Assembly (NCBI GenBank): GCA_008711295.1
Contig: VUYV01000100.1
Location: forward strand, 431,106 to 495,105
Reading direction: 5' to 3'
DNA length: 64,000 bases
DNA from: Anarhynchus alexandrinus
Lineage: Eukaryota; Chordata; Aves; Charadriiformes; Charadriidae
Program-made: the position numbers and the translations under genes
The notes under the pieces: model-generated
Database searches by the model: none
Seen by the model: only the letters and a program-made list of their open reading frames with translations
What the model was told of the DNA's origin: nothing
Part shown: positions 39,767 through 53,241 of the stretch, in pieces
How positions within the stretch are numbered: position 1 is the first letter of the stretch
How the letters are laid out: each line of letters begins with the position of its first letter

Positions 39767-42280
39767 GTAAGAGGTTGACACGGTGACTCTGTGGTTGGCA
39801 TCGTGCGAGACATCATTGCCGGGAGAGGTGCCATTCTGTGGCATAGACATATGACATTTCATGATTCGGTATGAGATCCTTTATGTTGACCCTTTATATT
39901 TTCCACTCACGCTCCCTTGACACGCTGCCTGCCTTTTCAACCTCTGCAGCAGTGGACTGTGGGTTCTCCCACACACCCTGAGAACCCACTGAGAAGGTAT
40001 GGCTGGCCAGCCCTGCCTGGGACCTGCTGGTAACTGAGGTTCAGGCAGGTGGTTACAGATTTGGGGAAGGATGGGGATAGCACTGCTTAGGGTGTTGCGG
40101 GAAGGTGTCCTCGCTCGCGTGTGATCCCTGAGGGGATGCAGGCTCACAGTGCGGGTGTTACTGACCTGTATTCATACTTCTGGTGGGGATTAGCTTAATG
40201 ACCCCTGAGAAAATGTTCAGGACCACATTCTGGGAAGCTTCTGGGAGCTCAGTTGGGAATATGGATGTCTCAAACCAAAATGTGAGGTGAAACACAGAGC
40301 CTTGGATAGACTACCCTTTGCTATTTGAAGTTATTGAAGCGTAATATCACCTCTTGTAGTCTCTGTTTTGCAGAGGTGTTAAAGATTAATAAGTGCTTAC
40401 TAAATAGTGAGGGAAGGAAAATGTCTACCTGTTTCTCATTGCTTCACTTGATTGGTTGGGGTTTTTTTTCCCTGTAACTGCTTACATCATATTTTGTTAG
40501 CGTGTCCAGCCAGAATACTTTTCACCGAGGCTTAGAAGATGCCTGAAGATCACACGCAAATTCAACACGCTGTTTTAAAACATTTTGTAATGCATCATTT
40601 TCTTGAAACCTTGACACAACAATTAACTGTGTATGAAAACCCATTTGCCTGTTGACTGACCCTGTGCCTGCCTTTTTAATTTGGATGGAGTTGTTTCTTC
40701 ACCCTTGGAAAATGGAAACAGTAAAAATTCACAAATGGGTATAAGTCCTTTAAGCAACTTGGTTGCTGTTGTTCTTAGTAGTAACATTATCTTGGCACTG
40801 GACTACACAGATGAAAGATGAGTGGTTCTGAGTGCGAGGAAACCGCAGGTCAGTTCAACCTTCTCCTGGGCAAAGAAATATTACACTTGGACAATCCTTT
40901 CTTCCGTTGCCAGTAACAATATTTCTGCTCCTCCTCTGTAGAACAGTGAAATAGTTAGTACATACTTGACCCCTGTTTTAAAATTAATATTCTAGGATAT
41001 ATGAATGAATTTGATGCTCCTGAAAATTAAAGGACTCCTAAGATTCAGAGAGAATTTGGCTTATTATGTAACCATACGTACCTAATCCCAAAAGGCATGG
41101 GTTCTCAGCATGAAGCTCTGGTAATATTCCTTATTCCTATCCAAGAGTAATTTCTGTGGTTGGTTTTTTTTTCATCCTATTTACCCAAGTTTTTATAGGG
41201 TGTATATCCCTTTGGTACTTGGATAAGAACATAAAATGCCTGTACTGGCCAGCTGTGGGTGCCCACGGATGACTATAAGAACTGGGTTAAGCCTGTAGTA
41301 ATAAGTCCCCAGTGCACTGTTCCAGCATCCAATGATATGTGGCTCAAGGACTTCATCAGCTGGAGGTAGTATCTTTGTACTTATTAAATCATGATGGATT
41401 TTTATTCTGGGATTTAGTCCAATTGCCTTCTGAGTCCTTGTAAACACGTAGCAGCTGCCATGCCCTGTGACAGTGAGTTCAACAGCTTAACTATGTGAGG
41501 AGAAATCTCCTACTGTTTCTTTTGTACCTGCAGCCTGCTATTTTCCTTTGATTTCTCCTTGTTCTTGTATTAGAAAAGAGAGCGAACAATGCTTCCACGT
41601 GCATCATCTCCAGACCCATCAGCCTAATATTGTCAGTACATCTACTTTCTGACCTGTAACTCCCCTGTTATGCGAGGTCTGGATGATGACAGGTCTGTGC
41701 TACCTGCACCAGGTTCTCCTCTTCAGTGGGTGCAGCTTCAACACAACTGTGCCTATATGTAGGAGGAGAATTGTTGCTAACACAGAGCATCTTCCATGTA
41801 AGGATGCTTAGTCCTAGTTTGAAATGTATCCCTAATATACGAGGACCAGACTCCTCTCAAGTAGAGAGTGCAAATCATGCCAAGTTGTGGAACGGTATTT
41901 TAATCTGTGCTTGGAAGAGATATGTGAGACCATTTTGCTTGTGACTTACAGCTAAATCACTTAAATGGTAAGTTTAATCTTGAGGTATTTTTATTGCATG
42001 ATGTTGTTTAAATAATGAAACTGGCTTAATGGGAGATGCATTTAATAAACTGAATTTCAAATAAGGTTGAAATCCTGTAGACTGGGTTTTATCTCAGTTA
42101 ATAGCAATACTAGTTCAGCTTCTGAGCTGCATCATAATATGGAGATGAGATTTCTATTTGGTATTGCAGTTGGTATTCAAAGATGATTGATGACACTAAT
42201 TTTTCTGGTGCTTCCACTGCATGCCAGCTGTATTAATTGCTAATTGTTTTAAGATACACCTCTACTTATTTGAAAATGGC

Positions 42281-42302
42281 GGGGGGGTTGAGGGAGATGG
42301 GG
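42281..42302 (+). other. Possible G-quadruplex motif
   Basis: A G7 run, then GGG and GGGG separated by TTGA and AGAT. The G7 can supply two tracts, giving four G3 tracts with loops of 1, 4 and 4 bases. Confidence 0.5.
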
Positions 42303-45300
42303 AATGGCTGTCCTAAAGTGACAGGTAGCGAGAGCTGTGAAGGCGAGCGCGAGTCTTTAATTTACTAGATCCAATAAGGGCTTAGATGTTGCTTTCTAAA
42401 CCGCAGCGTTTTACACGTGGTGTCCAGCTGTTCCCATGACCTGACTCAGAAAGCCTGTTAATCCTGATGACTTCCAATTTACTAGACAATAAGTAACAGG
42501 CTTAAGAAGCAAAGTCTGATGGAACAGGACTTGTTTATTCAACTCTCAGCTTCCACTGACAGTGCACTTCATTGCCTTTAGACTGGCTCTGCTCTCCGTA
42601 GCTCAGGGCTGGCGGGGGCTTCCATCGCTCTTCTTGCCATTTCAGACATAGCACCTGGGTTCCTTAATGGGCAATCGCTCAGGCTCCTGAAAGAGAGACG
42701 TTGGAGCAGATCCTATGCATTTGTATGGCTGACAGCCAAAGACAGATTGCCCTCTGGATGACGGGGCTTTGATTGGTTGCTGCCTTTCCCGTAGCTGCTT
42801 AAATTTGGGCAAACTGGCCATAAAATGCCACCAAATTAGAAAATTAGAGCACAATACTCTGTTATACCACTGCCAGCAATAATAATGCAAAACATGGTAC
42901 ATTGGTTCCCATCTGGTGTAGTTTTCATTTTATGTGCTTTTTGCATTGGAGCAAAGGACAAGAGTAGAATTTGTTCCAGAATTGGGTCATGGATAATTCT
43001 AACTAGGTTAACTTTGTGTCACTTTCCAAAATACGGTTCATTAGCGGAGGGGTTCATTAGCAGTGTGTGTCCCATTACTGAGGGTAGTGGAGGGTGGTGG
43101 ATTCTATGCCTGCCCTGCCACAGAAGATGGGAACCCAAGAACTCAACTCTATGCAGATTAAGAAAGCACATAAATAAGAACAGAAGAATCTTTTTATGAA
43201 GTAATCTTTCAGATGTTTCTGTCTGCATTTATCTTAAAATATTAAATTGATTTGCCCTTGCAAAAGATTTTTCTCACTACTGATCATTCAAAGTATAAAA
43301 AGAAAAACTTTGCATTTTACCAGTTCTCCTTTGAACGATAAAGGGTATCAAAAGATTAAAGCAAAAAAATGTTTATTAATCCTGTCTACCACAGTGTGAA
43401 AGTCTTACATTTCCGTTTAAATAAATATTCTTGTTTTTCTGTTTGTGACTGGATAATAAGAAAGATTACTGGGAATTCAACCCTATGCCCCACTCAGTGT
43501 AGTCCCTGAATGTCTGTTTAAAACCCCCAGGGTACAGGTGATGCAGAGTTGAGGTGATCATGAGCGTGGCTTCTTCCAGAAGTGCAGAGGAAAGCATAAG
43601 AGCCCCAACACATAATCTGTGGAAAAGTCAAAGATATATTCTTCAGAATCTGTGTCCTCAGTGCTGTCCGTATTTCCACTGGGGAAAGCAGTATGTGTGT
43701 AGAAGCTCTCATCTGTGTACTCGGTCTCACCTGCTCCAGACATGCCGGACCACCCGTGCCCTGGCAGACAGGCCATATATTGCCTGGATAGACTGACTCT
43801 TCATTGGAAGAGCAATGAGCCCAGAGTCTAGCGTAGGCACCGTGGCCATTTGTCAGGAAAGCCGGCAGATTGCTGCAATAGGTGAACAGCGTATTACCAC
43901 TAAAAGCAGTAGTCTACTGTTCAAAGCAGTAACACTGGCAGAAGTGTTTGCCTACTGCTGCTCCCAGGTAAATGAACGAAAGTGAAATGAAAACCCACAT
44001 TTTTCTGATTTTCTTTCTGTACCATTTACTTTTCTCCGCACACCCAAAATTAAAGGAAAATGCTTTGTCCGTTACCAAAGAAATTTAAAATATGGATGCA
44101 GAAACTAGAAGTAAATGTATAATTTCAGAACTATCCTCTGCTCTCTTTGTTTCATGGAGAGACAGATCACAAAGTTCCTGTATCTTCTTAGGATGTTAAG
44201 GCTCTTGTACTTTTGCATCCAAAGTTGAGCCACTGAAGCCAGCAGACCGGACTGCAGTGCCGTCACTGACTGTCCTGATGACACCTTGTCTTTACATTTC
44301 TTCACAGGATCCAGGTGGAAGGTGTCTTTGTGTCCCTCCCCGTCTGAGGAAGAATCCCAGGGACTGGGCTGAGAATAGCTGTCTAAGACTCCATTGGCAG
44401 CGAGGCCCACGCTGAAAAAAGTTGTGACAAGTGTGACCTGCCTTCTCCTGTGTAAGTTATTTGGCTGTTTGTAACTGTTTAGAATCTGGGGGATGGGGAG
44501 GAGGCTGGGACAAGCATGTCAGGTGCAAGGGCAAATGTGTGGAGGTGGCACCAAGAATTCAATCTGAGCACATAAGACTGGAAATTTAACTGCAGTTTAG
44601 CTTCTCTAAATGTAGCTCTTTAGAAGGAACCATTTGATTTTTGTAATCACTGTGTTTTTTTCTGATTCTTTCCTACTCAGCAGTATTTAGAACAGTCTTT
44701 GCTTTCGGTGATGAGAACTCATTTCAAAAAAGTAGGCTGTAAAAATCTTTTTTGGGTCCTCCTCTTTGAAGGACATCTACATGGGTTGCATCTTAGATCA
44801 CAAGGTAACTGCCAGGAAATGAGATGTTGCTTCTACCTATTGAAGAGCCAAATCGCTGCATCCTTCCCTCAATACCAGGTCCTCAAACACACTGCACTCA
44901 TTGGTTGTTATCATCTGGATCTTTGTATTTTAGTAGAAATAATCTGTGATACAAGATGTGATGGTATCATTTAGTCTATGTGCAGTGAGCCTCGTGTTAT
45001 TTAGCCTGGCCTGTGGTTTTTATGACAGAACATAAAAGACTTGTGTGTAACCTCCCAGTAATCCAGTGCCGCTATCGCCTGCAAGATGGTATATAGGTTC
45101 CTATTGTGGAACTCCTATTATGGAAAATAAGCAAATTGCCTGAAAAGGAGCTGAATTGCAGAAACCTAACCTCACAGTCGATGGCTCAGTGAGGAAGCAT
45201 TTAATTGCTAGGTAACATCCTGGCTGGAGTATATGGTGCACTTTCCTTGGGACACAGTATGCAACTGTGCAGCACGGTTGTTGGTTTGTCAGTAGTGTGT

Positions 45301-45728
45301 CCATCTGCTGTATTTCCTGCCCTACCCAGAGGCTTGAGGAAGTAGCTCACTCAATAACGCTCCGTTTTACTGACTCCACAAATCAATCACTTGGCAATAT
45401 GTGAAACCTTTGATGCTGTCCTGCTGGCGGGTACTGAAAAAAGGTACTGTCATGAAAATAAGGTCTAAAATCTCTAGGAAAAAAAGACTACTGGTCTTGT
45501 AAAAGATGATGTTTTCACCAAACATGGCAGAGCACTTGATTCATATGCCCCAGGTTGGAGTCTGTTTTCTCCACAAGTTATTGGCTTATAGCAAGGAGAG
45601 AAGACGGCTCTTCAGCTGACTTAGGACTGGGGATCAGCCTGGATAGATGGCTTCCTCAGTGCTGAACATAAAATACTTTATACTCTGAAGAGGAACCATG
45701 TTAATAGCAACTTATGCCATTTAACCAA

Positions 45729-45892
45729 CCAGAGAGGTTGTTGAGGCCCCATCCCTGGAGGTGTTCAAGGCCAGCCTGGATGTGGCCTTGGGCAACCTGG
45801 TCTAGTGGGAGGTGTCCCTGCCTATGGCAGGGGGGTTGGAACTCAGTGATCTTCAAGGTCCTTTCCAACCTAAACCATTCTGTGATTCTATA
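45729..45892 (+). mobile_element. CR1 LINE retrotransposon, 5'-truncated 3' end
   Basis: This is a 3'-terminal fragment of a CR1 (chicken repeat 1) non-LTR retrotransposon in the plus orientation. It begins in the phrase around 'gaggccccatccctggagg', which in the family encodes the last residues of ORF2 (LEVFK-type end). It runs through 'ggttggaact', 'ggtcctttccaacc' and 'ccattctgtgattctata'. The last stretch is the 8-bp repeat tail (ATTCTATG-like) that ends avian CR1 copies and replaces a poly(A) tail. At about 164 bp against a full length of about 4.5 kb, it is a strongly 5'-truncated copy, the usual outcome for CR1. It cannot move by itself. It has no visible link to any gene here. Confidence 0.93.
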
Positions 45893-48800
45893 ATTAAATA
45901 AGTGGAGTCACGTGTTATCCCTTCAGCAGGAGGTGCAATAGCTGTGGTAGAACATGTTAGGTAACCCCAAGTCTTTCTAGCAATACTAAATTAAGTCCCA
46001 AAGAGGTATTTGTAGCTGATCTCTCAGGTCACTGGGTTGGTAATGGAGGACTGGACAGACCATATGGGACAACAATCCCATCCATGTTCTATCCCAAGTA
46101 ACAGAGGTAATGGACATTAAGCTCTATTAACTGAACAGACTTGCCTCAGCTCCTCCCCTCTTTTCTTGACGTTTTTCTTCACACGCAAACCATTCCTTTC
46201 AGCACCAAATTTCATTCAGTTTTTTCCAGGCTTGGGAGTGCAGTTGAATTGGCAGGTTTGCTCTCTGGCCTGCAGAAGGAACCTGCTATTGGTCTCCAGT
46301 GTCCAACTATGAGCGTTACAACTGTCAGCAATGCCAGGCTGATTCCCCAGAGTGTGAGGCTTTAAACACACCATCAATTGGTAACGACTGTAGGTCACTA
46401 TTATTCTGGCCAGGATGTGAATCAGTGACCTAGAGAAGGCAAGCCTGATGTGTCTTTACCATGGCCATGAGCCATCCAGGGCTTCTTTTCGAACTATGTA
46501 AGGAAACTATCTGCACTGTTATTCTATTTATATATTAGTGGAGATAATGAGATGCAATGAGTCTCGTTTTTTGCTCCCTATTTTCAATAGTGCAGTTCTG
46601 TTGCCCTTGATATACTGTTATGGGAGAACAATGATTAATGGGCAGACAGAAAGGGGATGGCTGAAGCTTGCCTCCCTGGAAGGCCAGGAGGTCTAACCAG
46701 CCAACCATTAGAAGCTCATTACTACAGCAATAAAAGGATTGATCCCTTAGTATAGCTCCCTCAGAACTTTAACAATTAACCCACGTGCAATTATATGCTG
46801 GCAGTATAAAGAGGCTGCTGATAAATCACATTTTTTATTTCTAAAGGCAAGAGGGAAGAGAGATATTAATACACTGCAGCATATGGAATTAATACAAATT
46901 GGGAACTAATAAAACAAGCTGCTAGGAGCAGTGCTGCCATTGCAAAAATTTGAATAACTTGACAGTAGCAGCCAATTCATTGCATCTGGGCAGGGACCAG
47001 ATTCTTCCCATATCAGGTGATTTGGCTCAGAGTAAACGTGCATCTTAAGCAGGCTACAGAAGGCAACAGAACTGGCTGGCAAAAATGAAGTTGGAGCAGC
47101 TTGAAGCAGTGGCCTGAGAAACAATTAGACTGTTGTAGAGTACTGATTGCTCCATTGTATTAGATGCAAACACAGAACCAAAATGTAGTTCCTACTCCCC
47201 AGTGTTAAGAATTTATAGTTTTCTAGATAGCAATGTATGAAATGGCATATAATAGACCTGGTAAAAGACAGGTTGTGAGGGAGAAACACTCTTTCTGTGT
47301 TTCCATGTACTAAGGGCACGTCTGCACTGAGCTGAGGAGACCAGGGCTGTCTAGCTGAATCCCAGTAATTGCCTGACTTGCTTCTCTGGCCAGTCTCAAG
47401 AAACCCAGTTAAATTACAGGTCTGTGGCCAGAGTTGTTTGCTCCTCCCCAGGGTAGTCTTGCAAGATAAACACTGCTTATGCAAAGGAAGTAAGCTGCAA
47501 TAGTAAATCGATACACATACACCATCTCCAAGAAAGGGCTTTAGTGGCCCCAGTCTACTTCGCACAAGGTAGATACCCAAAACTTTTGCATATCCTTCCT
47601 CTGTGCCCTCATTCAGGCAGAGCGATTGATTGTCTTTTCTGGAGCTCTCCTTGGAGCATTTCACAGGGCCCCATAGGGGTCACCACGAGACTGCTTAGAA
47701 ATCAGCCCGGGGAAATTCTGTCTGTTAATGTAGTTCTTCAGCTTCCAAAAATCTCAGACATTTTACCTTGAATAGAGCAACAGGGGCACATGCACACTGA
47801 TTTCTCTCTGTGTTAGGTCTGCAGGCCACCCCGTAGGGTGCCAGGTGGATTACCACGGGAGTTTATCAGGATGTGGGTTGTTCTCCCTTTGAGTCAGTAT
47901 CGCAGCAATGCTTCTACATGTGGATTTCTGTATGATCTCTCAGGTGACTTTAGAAGCCCTAGCAGCTTTAGGATGGTAAATTAGTAATAATAGCACTTGG
48001 TACTAACTCTCTTTACTGCTAGAAAAGCAGAGTCAGAGTACGTAAGATTTGTGCAAAACACTTGTTCAGGGTTGTAGAAACATCACTAACTGGAGTTCTA
48101 ATTGTCTGATAACCCAGCTGCCCCTAGATATGCCATGCTGCACTCCAGATATTCCAGTCCATTTAGGATAAATGAAATATAAATTTGAGTGATGTAACAT
48201 AGGAAAATGTCAGCTTTTCATCCCTAGGATTTTTTTTTCTAGAACTGTTTTTAAGCAGCTATAAAGAGCCGATCGAATAAACTCTCTGATTTCTTCTGCT
48301 TCCCCATTGACCTGTATTTATTTTCCCTTTTGGATCTTACACAAAGTTGCTAAAATAAATGAGCATTGATCTGTGCGCTTATTTAATTGCATAACTGTGT
48401 GTATTCCTCTGCTTTACTTACTAAACTTCAGGGAAACCCCTTATTGTAACGGAATTCTTGCAATTTATGAACATCAAAAGAACTGACAGCTAAGACCGTC
48501 AAATCATAATTTTGTTTCCCATTCCTCAAATATATAGAGAGTAACTAAAATTTCTGAGAAGATGACTCCTTGATTTGCATCATAAATGCAAAGTTTTAAG
48601 AAGTCAGCAGAATCTTAATTTTCAATGCAACAAAGCTAAATACACTTAAGACATGAATGCATTTTATTAAAAATAAAAAGATATAGGTGAATATAGGGCA
48701 TTTGAGAAGAAAAGTATTCTTTGCCTAACTCTAATGGTTGATCTATAAAAGAAAAAGTTTATGAATTTAGGTGACTTCATAGGTCTAAAGGAAGCAGTCA

Positions 48801-51800
48801 AGAGTTGTTGTTGGCCTATCTAACCACGAGGATCTCTACAAGGTTAGCAGGAGAGCACATCCTCTTCTCCTGCCTCAAAACAGCAACTCCCCTGTGCATA
48901 GATTCAAGAGCTCAACTGATGTTGCTGTGGCAATGTGTGCATCCACTCTTAGCAACTGCTTTCTTTTCATTCTCCTTTCATGACCTGAGTTCCTCTTGAG
49001 GAAAGGATTGCATATTTTAAAGGCTCAGTTTTAAAGCTACAAATATTTGGAGCATGAGAGAGTATTTAGGAAAGTATTGCTATGTGCTTGCCCTAGTTTC
49101 ATACTTCTCCCTACGCATTTACAGTGTCCCCGGAGACACAATATTGAGTTAGACTAACCTTTTGTCTGACCAGGATGACTGTTTTGTTTGCACGTATCTT
49201 CATCAGAATATATATCCAATTTTAGAATTGAGCAACACTCCAGAGATTTCCACAAAGAATTGTTTCTCTTTGCAGAGGCTCTTCTTCAACATTCACTGCT
49301 GTGTGAAGGGTCTCTGGTGTTACTTTTGCTGTCTTCAGCACAGCAGGCAACCCTGCGTCTTTTTTTTCATCTTACACTCAGAGATACAAGGCATGAGGTC
49401 TTTGAGTGCCCTTGGAGGACAGGATGTGAGAAAAGAACTTGTGCACTCATTTCTCTTACGTGCACAAAGGGCAGCTCACATACACACAGAGTCTTTCAGA
49501 GTCTGGATTTAAGTTGTTGGCATCACTTGACATTTTTAGGTGGCATTTCCAAAGAAAGCATTGATGTGCACTAGCTTTAGGTAGTCTCTGAAAACTGTTG
49601 AGTATGCATCTGCAAACCTAGGGTTTCATGATCATAATTCTCCAGAAAACAGCTTTGTTTAAGCCCACATTCAGTGTGGTATTTAGTAGTTTTACAGGCT
49701 TAGCCAAGTGTTTCACAAAGACACAATGTTGTTTCTAGGCAGAGGTATACCCTGCTCCAGGAAATGGGAAGAACATTTCTCAAAAGAAGCAGCTGGTGAG
49801 AAGTACTGACTTAGCTGTGGTGTTGGTTAGTTCCTCAGAGGAGGAACTAAAAGAGTCTCTGAGAAGGTGGTTCAAAAACCTTCACTGAGGATTGGGATTA
49901 ATAAGGCTGAGAACTATCAGAGACTGCTGTTCCTATGACACCGTGCTACACCAAAACAGCAGTACCGGCTGCACAGTGTGAGCTCAATGTGTTCAGAGCT
50001 GAGTGACTTAGCACATCTTCTTTCCTGAGCATGTGTCCTCTCTCCCACAGCCATTCCCTGGCACAGTTCTGTACAGGGCTGTGCAGATGGGAAGCATTAG
50101 GCCATTCTTCCATCCTTGCACAATCAAAATCCTCTTTTCCATAAGAGTCTAGTTCAGTACCTATGACAGAGGTCATGAAGGAGACCAGAATGGGGCCAGG
50201 AGACTAACAAAGTTTGATAAGTAGATGTAAATCTGCCCCCTAGAATATAACAGACTGTAACAAGATGACTAGTCAAAAACTTCATAATGTACTGTGCATA
50301 CAGTGCAGTCATGGCATAAGTTTAGCAGCAAATTCAGTATTACAACATACTGTGCGTGGTGAGGAGAGCTGAGTTACAGGTGCTGTGGGACCTATAACCA
50401 CGACTTTCTTGGCTTTTGCATTTTCATTCTTTTTCTTCATGCAGCCTTTTTGGGAGAAGAGCCATTTCAAAAACTGAAAAATATCTTTTTGCAAGAAAAC
50501 CATGCAAGTGAGAGTGAGCTGTGATAACCTGAGAAGCTATCAGGGAGTCCTTGAGCTGAAAAACAAGGAAGATTCCCTCCACGCTTGGGCACGTGTTTTT
50601 GCAATGGGCTGCCATCAGGAGCCTAAAGACTGCATAGTTATCCACGATAAACAAAATGCCAAGGTGGTACTTCAGTGCTATTGTTTTTATTAGCAATGGT
50701 GCAAGATACTAAAAAAGCCATAAACCCCAATTATTTTCCTCTCAACTCTGTCACCAGAGATCTCAGCACAGTTGTGTGATTGCTTAAACCTTATCCACCA
50801 GAGTAATCCTTGATAATGTGCAAACCCTCCAATGTCTCCTGCCAAATGATCTGCCTGAAGCAAAAGTGATATTCTTTACACAAAAATACCCCATTTCCAC
50901 CAAAATATCAGTCACTTTCACCTTCTTCTAATCTAATAGGCATCAGTGTGCAAGTTTCCATAAGGTTCACCAGCTTATCAATTCTGTGCTCTACTCGCAG
51001 CCCATCAGAACCATCCCTCCTGCTGCTTTCCCTTAGTTCACCAAGACTGGACTTCATACGGCATCTCCTGAGCTTCTTATTTAAGCAATTTCCTTAATAG
51101 CTGCTACAAAGGTGCCTCACAAATCTCCCCTTTGCTTCCGGCTGAGGGAGGCTGTGTTAGATGGGGCAGAGACAGGTAGAAAGGCAGGCTGGGCAGGTGG
51201 GGTAGGAAGTTCCCGCTGCACCTGATGACGGGGTCCACAACACTGACAAAGACTTGTAGGGTGCAGTAAGGGCCTGAGAGATCTGATAACTTACTTCCAG
51301 GATTAAAGTGGGGTTAGGCACTATACCAGCATCAGCTTCATGTTTAAGAGCTTTGAGCAGAAAATTAAAGTAATATCCAACCAAAACCACCTTGTTGCGG
51401 GCTCCAGTTTGAAACCAGCTGTGCCTGGTACTCCTAAATTTTCAAGAGGACAGAAATTAACCCAGATTTAAGGGCCATTCTAATACAACTTCCTGGGTTG
51501 GTGCCAGAATCTCGCCATATGTTGAAACTGAGGCCACACCTCTGTTTCGGATCAGGGCCATAGATTAACGTCCTGCCACATCCAAGCCAGAAACCTCCTG
51601 GGTTTTGTCTTGTTTTAGCATTTGCTCTTTTTCATATTGTTCCAATTACAATGCTTTTTCCCCCAATACCACTACCAGTGCATTTCTGTACCGTAACTTC
51701 TTTTTGCTGTGGCCGGTCAGGCCTGGCTGCGTAGGTAATTCTTGCCTCGGATTGAGGCAGGAGCGCTCAGAACACGCTGTGCTGGCCTGGCAAAATGTGT

Positions 51801-53190
51801 GCTGGGTCTCTGCTTTTCCTTCCAGCTAGAGCTGTGGTGCCATCAATATGCTAATTCGAGGCAGCTGAGAGCAGAACTCCCTACCTGCAGCTTTTTAAAC
51901 TCAAACATTTTTTAATCAGTTTCCTAATTGGGACCTAGGGGACCCCATTATGCTTTAATAATTCATTGGACAAAATCTATCTCTTTTTCTTTTAAAATCC
52001 TTAATTATGAGATGCATTTTAAATGAGTTTGATCATGGTGAATAGTTACGTGTTCCAGGCTTTTTTTTGGTCCCCTTTTATAAGATTGGCACACAGAAAT
52101 GCTCTGGAATCAGACCTAAAATACTCCATATGGACAGTTTATTTAAGGCATTGCCATTGTCTGGATCCAGTCACCACACAATGATAACTTATTTTTTTAT
52201 TCAGTTGTTTTCTTTGTCTTTGCTGTATCGGTGACCACAGCGATTGATATGTGCCACTGTGGTCAGATTGATCTGTGCCCCAGACAGTTTAAAGGACTAT
52301 GTAAGATACTGTGTTGGAAGTTTGGAACTGACAATACAGACCAATAATTTGTGTGGTATATATTCCATAGACACTACAGGAGAATAAATCAGTTAATCAC
52401 AACACTTCTGTAAGCAATTTCTTCCTAACCTTATCTGGCAATTGGCACCATACTGTCCCTGAGTTTGAGGACTGAGAATTACTGCTATTTAAGATTCTTA
52501 CCACATAAAGATAAAAGCCGTTTTTTGGGCCATAGGCAGACACAATCAGAAGTACCCCACCTTGTAAGAAGAAGCTCACATATACACAAAACCAACAGTC
52601 TCTCTTATTTAGCCTATATATGCTGATACACTGACTGTCCAGTTTGTAAATCATCTTTTTGTTGTATCTCAGCATACAAGGTGAAGACAGAGTTTTGTAA
52701 CACTTACAGTAACTGTGAATTTAGTGGTTAGTCAATTTGCATGAAATTTCTAAGATACTGATTAAACTCCAAGCCAACATAATTTTCTTGTGAAGGTTAG
52801 ATTAGGCCTTCCTAGATACTATCTTGTGCTCCCTTTTCTTGAGTACTGATGAGGAACTCAGCAATGTTGTCCCCAGGACTTCACTGACTGTCTTCATGAT
52901 TTCATTTTTGGGTGAGTCCCCATACCACCTCTTTAGACTGGAAACCACCATGAGCTTTGCTTAGTGACTATGCACAAGAGGCACAGTAATGGTCCTTAGA
53001 GGTATCAAGACAATTAATCTCTTCTTGGAATGTCTGTAGCCTGTGTATGTCCTGTATTTTGCTGTTTGTTAGATAACTGCATTCTTTGAAAGAAAGCAAA
53101 GTAGGGATGGTATCTGTCAAGAAACAGAGTACTTATAGGGGAATTTGCTCCCACTGAGCATTTGATCTCTGAGTTTGTATTTGTTGGCAG

Positions 53191-53241
53191 CTTCTTGAGA
53201 TTTTGGAGTTCATACTTACCTCTAAATATGTGATTTATAAG
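53191..53241 (+). other. Candidate small exon, plus strand (opposed by a minus-strand pair)
   Basis: The acceptor 'tttgtatttgttggcag' precedes 51 bases (17 open codons, LLEILEFILTSKYVIYK) and the strong donor TAAG|GTGAGTAA. A competing minus-strand pair overlaps it: acceptor 'acatctcttggcag' and donor TAGAG|GTAAGTAT, covering 53220-53306 with all frames closed. Opposed pairs like this show how easily splice-like signals arise by chance here, so confidence is low. Confidence 0.1.

Larger units (their letters stand above)
32474..45728. other. Unique noncoding sequence
   Basis: Includes exon candidates at 36.0-36.2 kb (-) and 39.71-39.77 kb (+), AT-rich ATTA-containing stretches at 36.5-36.7 and 42.1-42.3 kb, and the quadruplex motif at 42.28 kb. 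Remaining frames are short and unrecognised. Confidence 0.65.

Noticed and set aside
43558..43776. Acidic minus-strand frame (TEYTDESF... DSTEDTDSEEY) with a GCAG|GTGAGACC donor-like site
   Set aside because: The donor lies upstream of the acidic part, so splicing there would remove it, and no matching acceptor-donor pair encloses it.
44105..44411. Minus-strand frame preceded by an acceptor-like TTTTTTCAG at 44412
   Set aside because: The frame looks exon-like at its start, but no donor, and no poly(A) signal for a terminal exon, was found downstream.
47125..47664. Longest open frame, 179 codons on the minus strand
   Set aside because: No recognised domain, no repeats or signal features, and no convincing splice boundaries. 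One frame of this length is expected by chance in 64 kb read in six frames.
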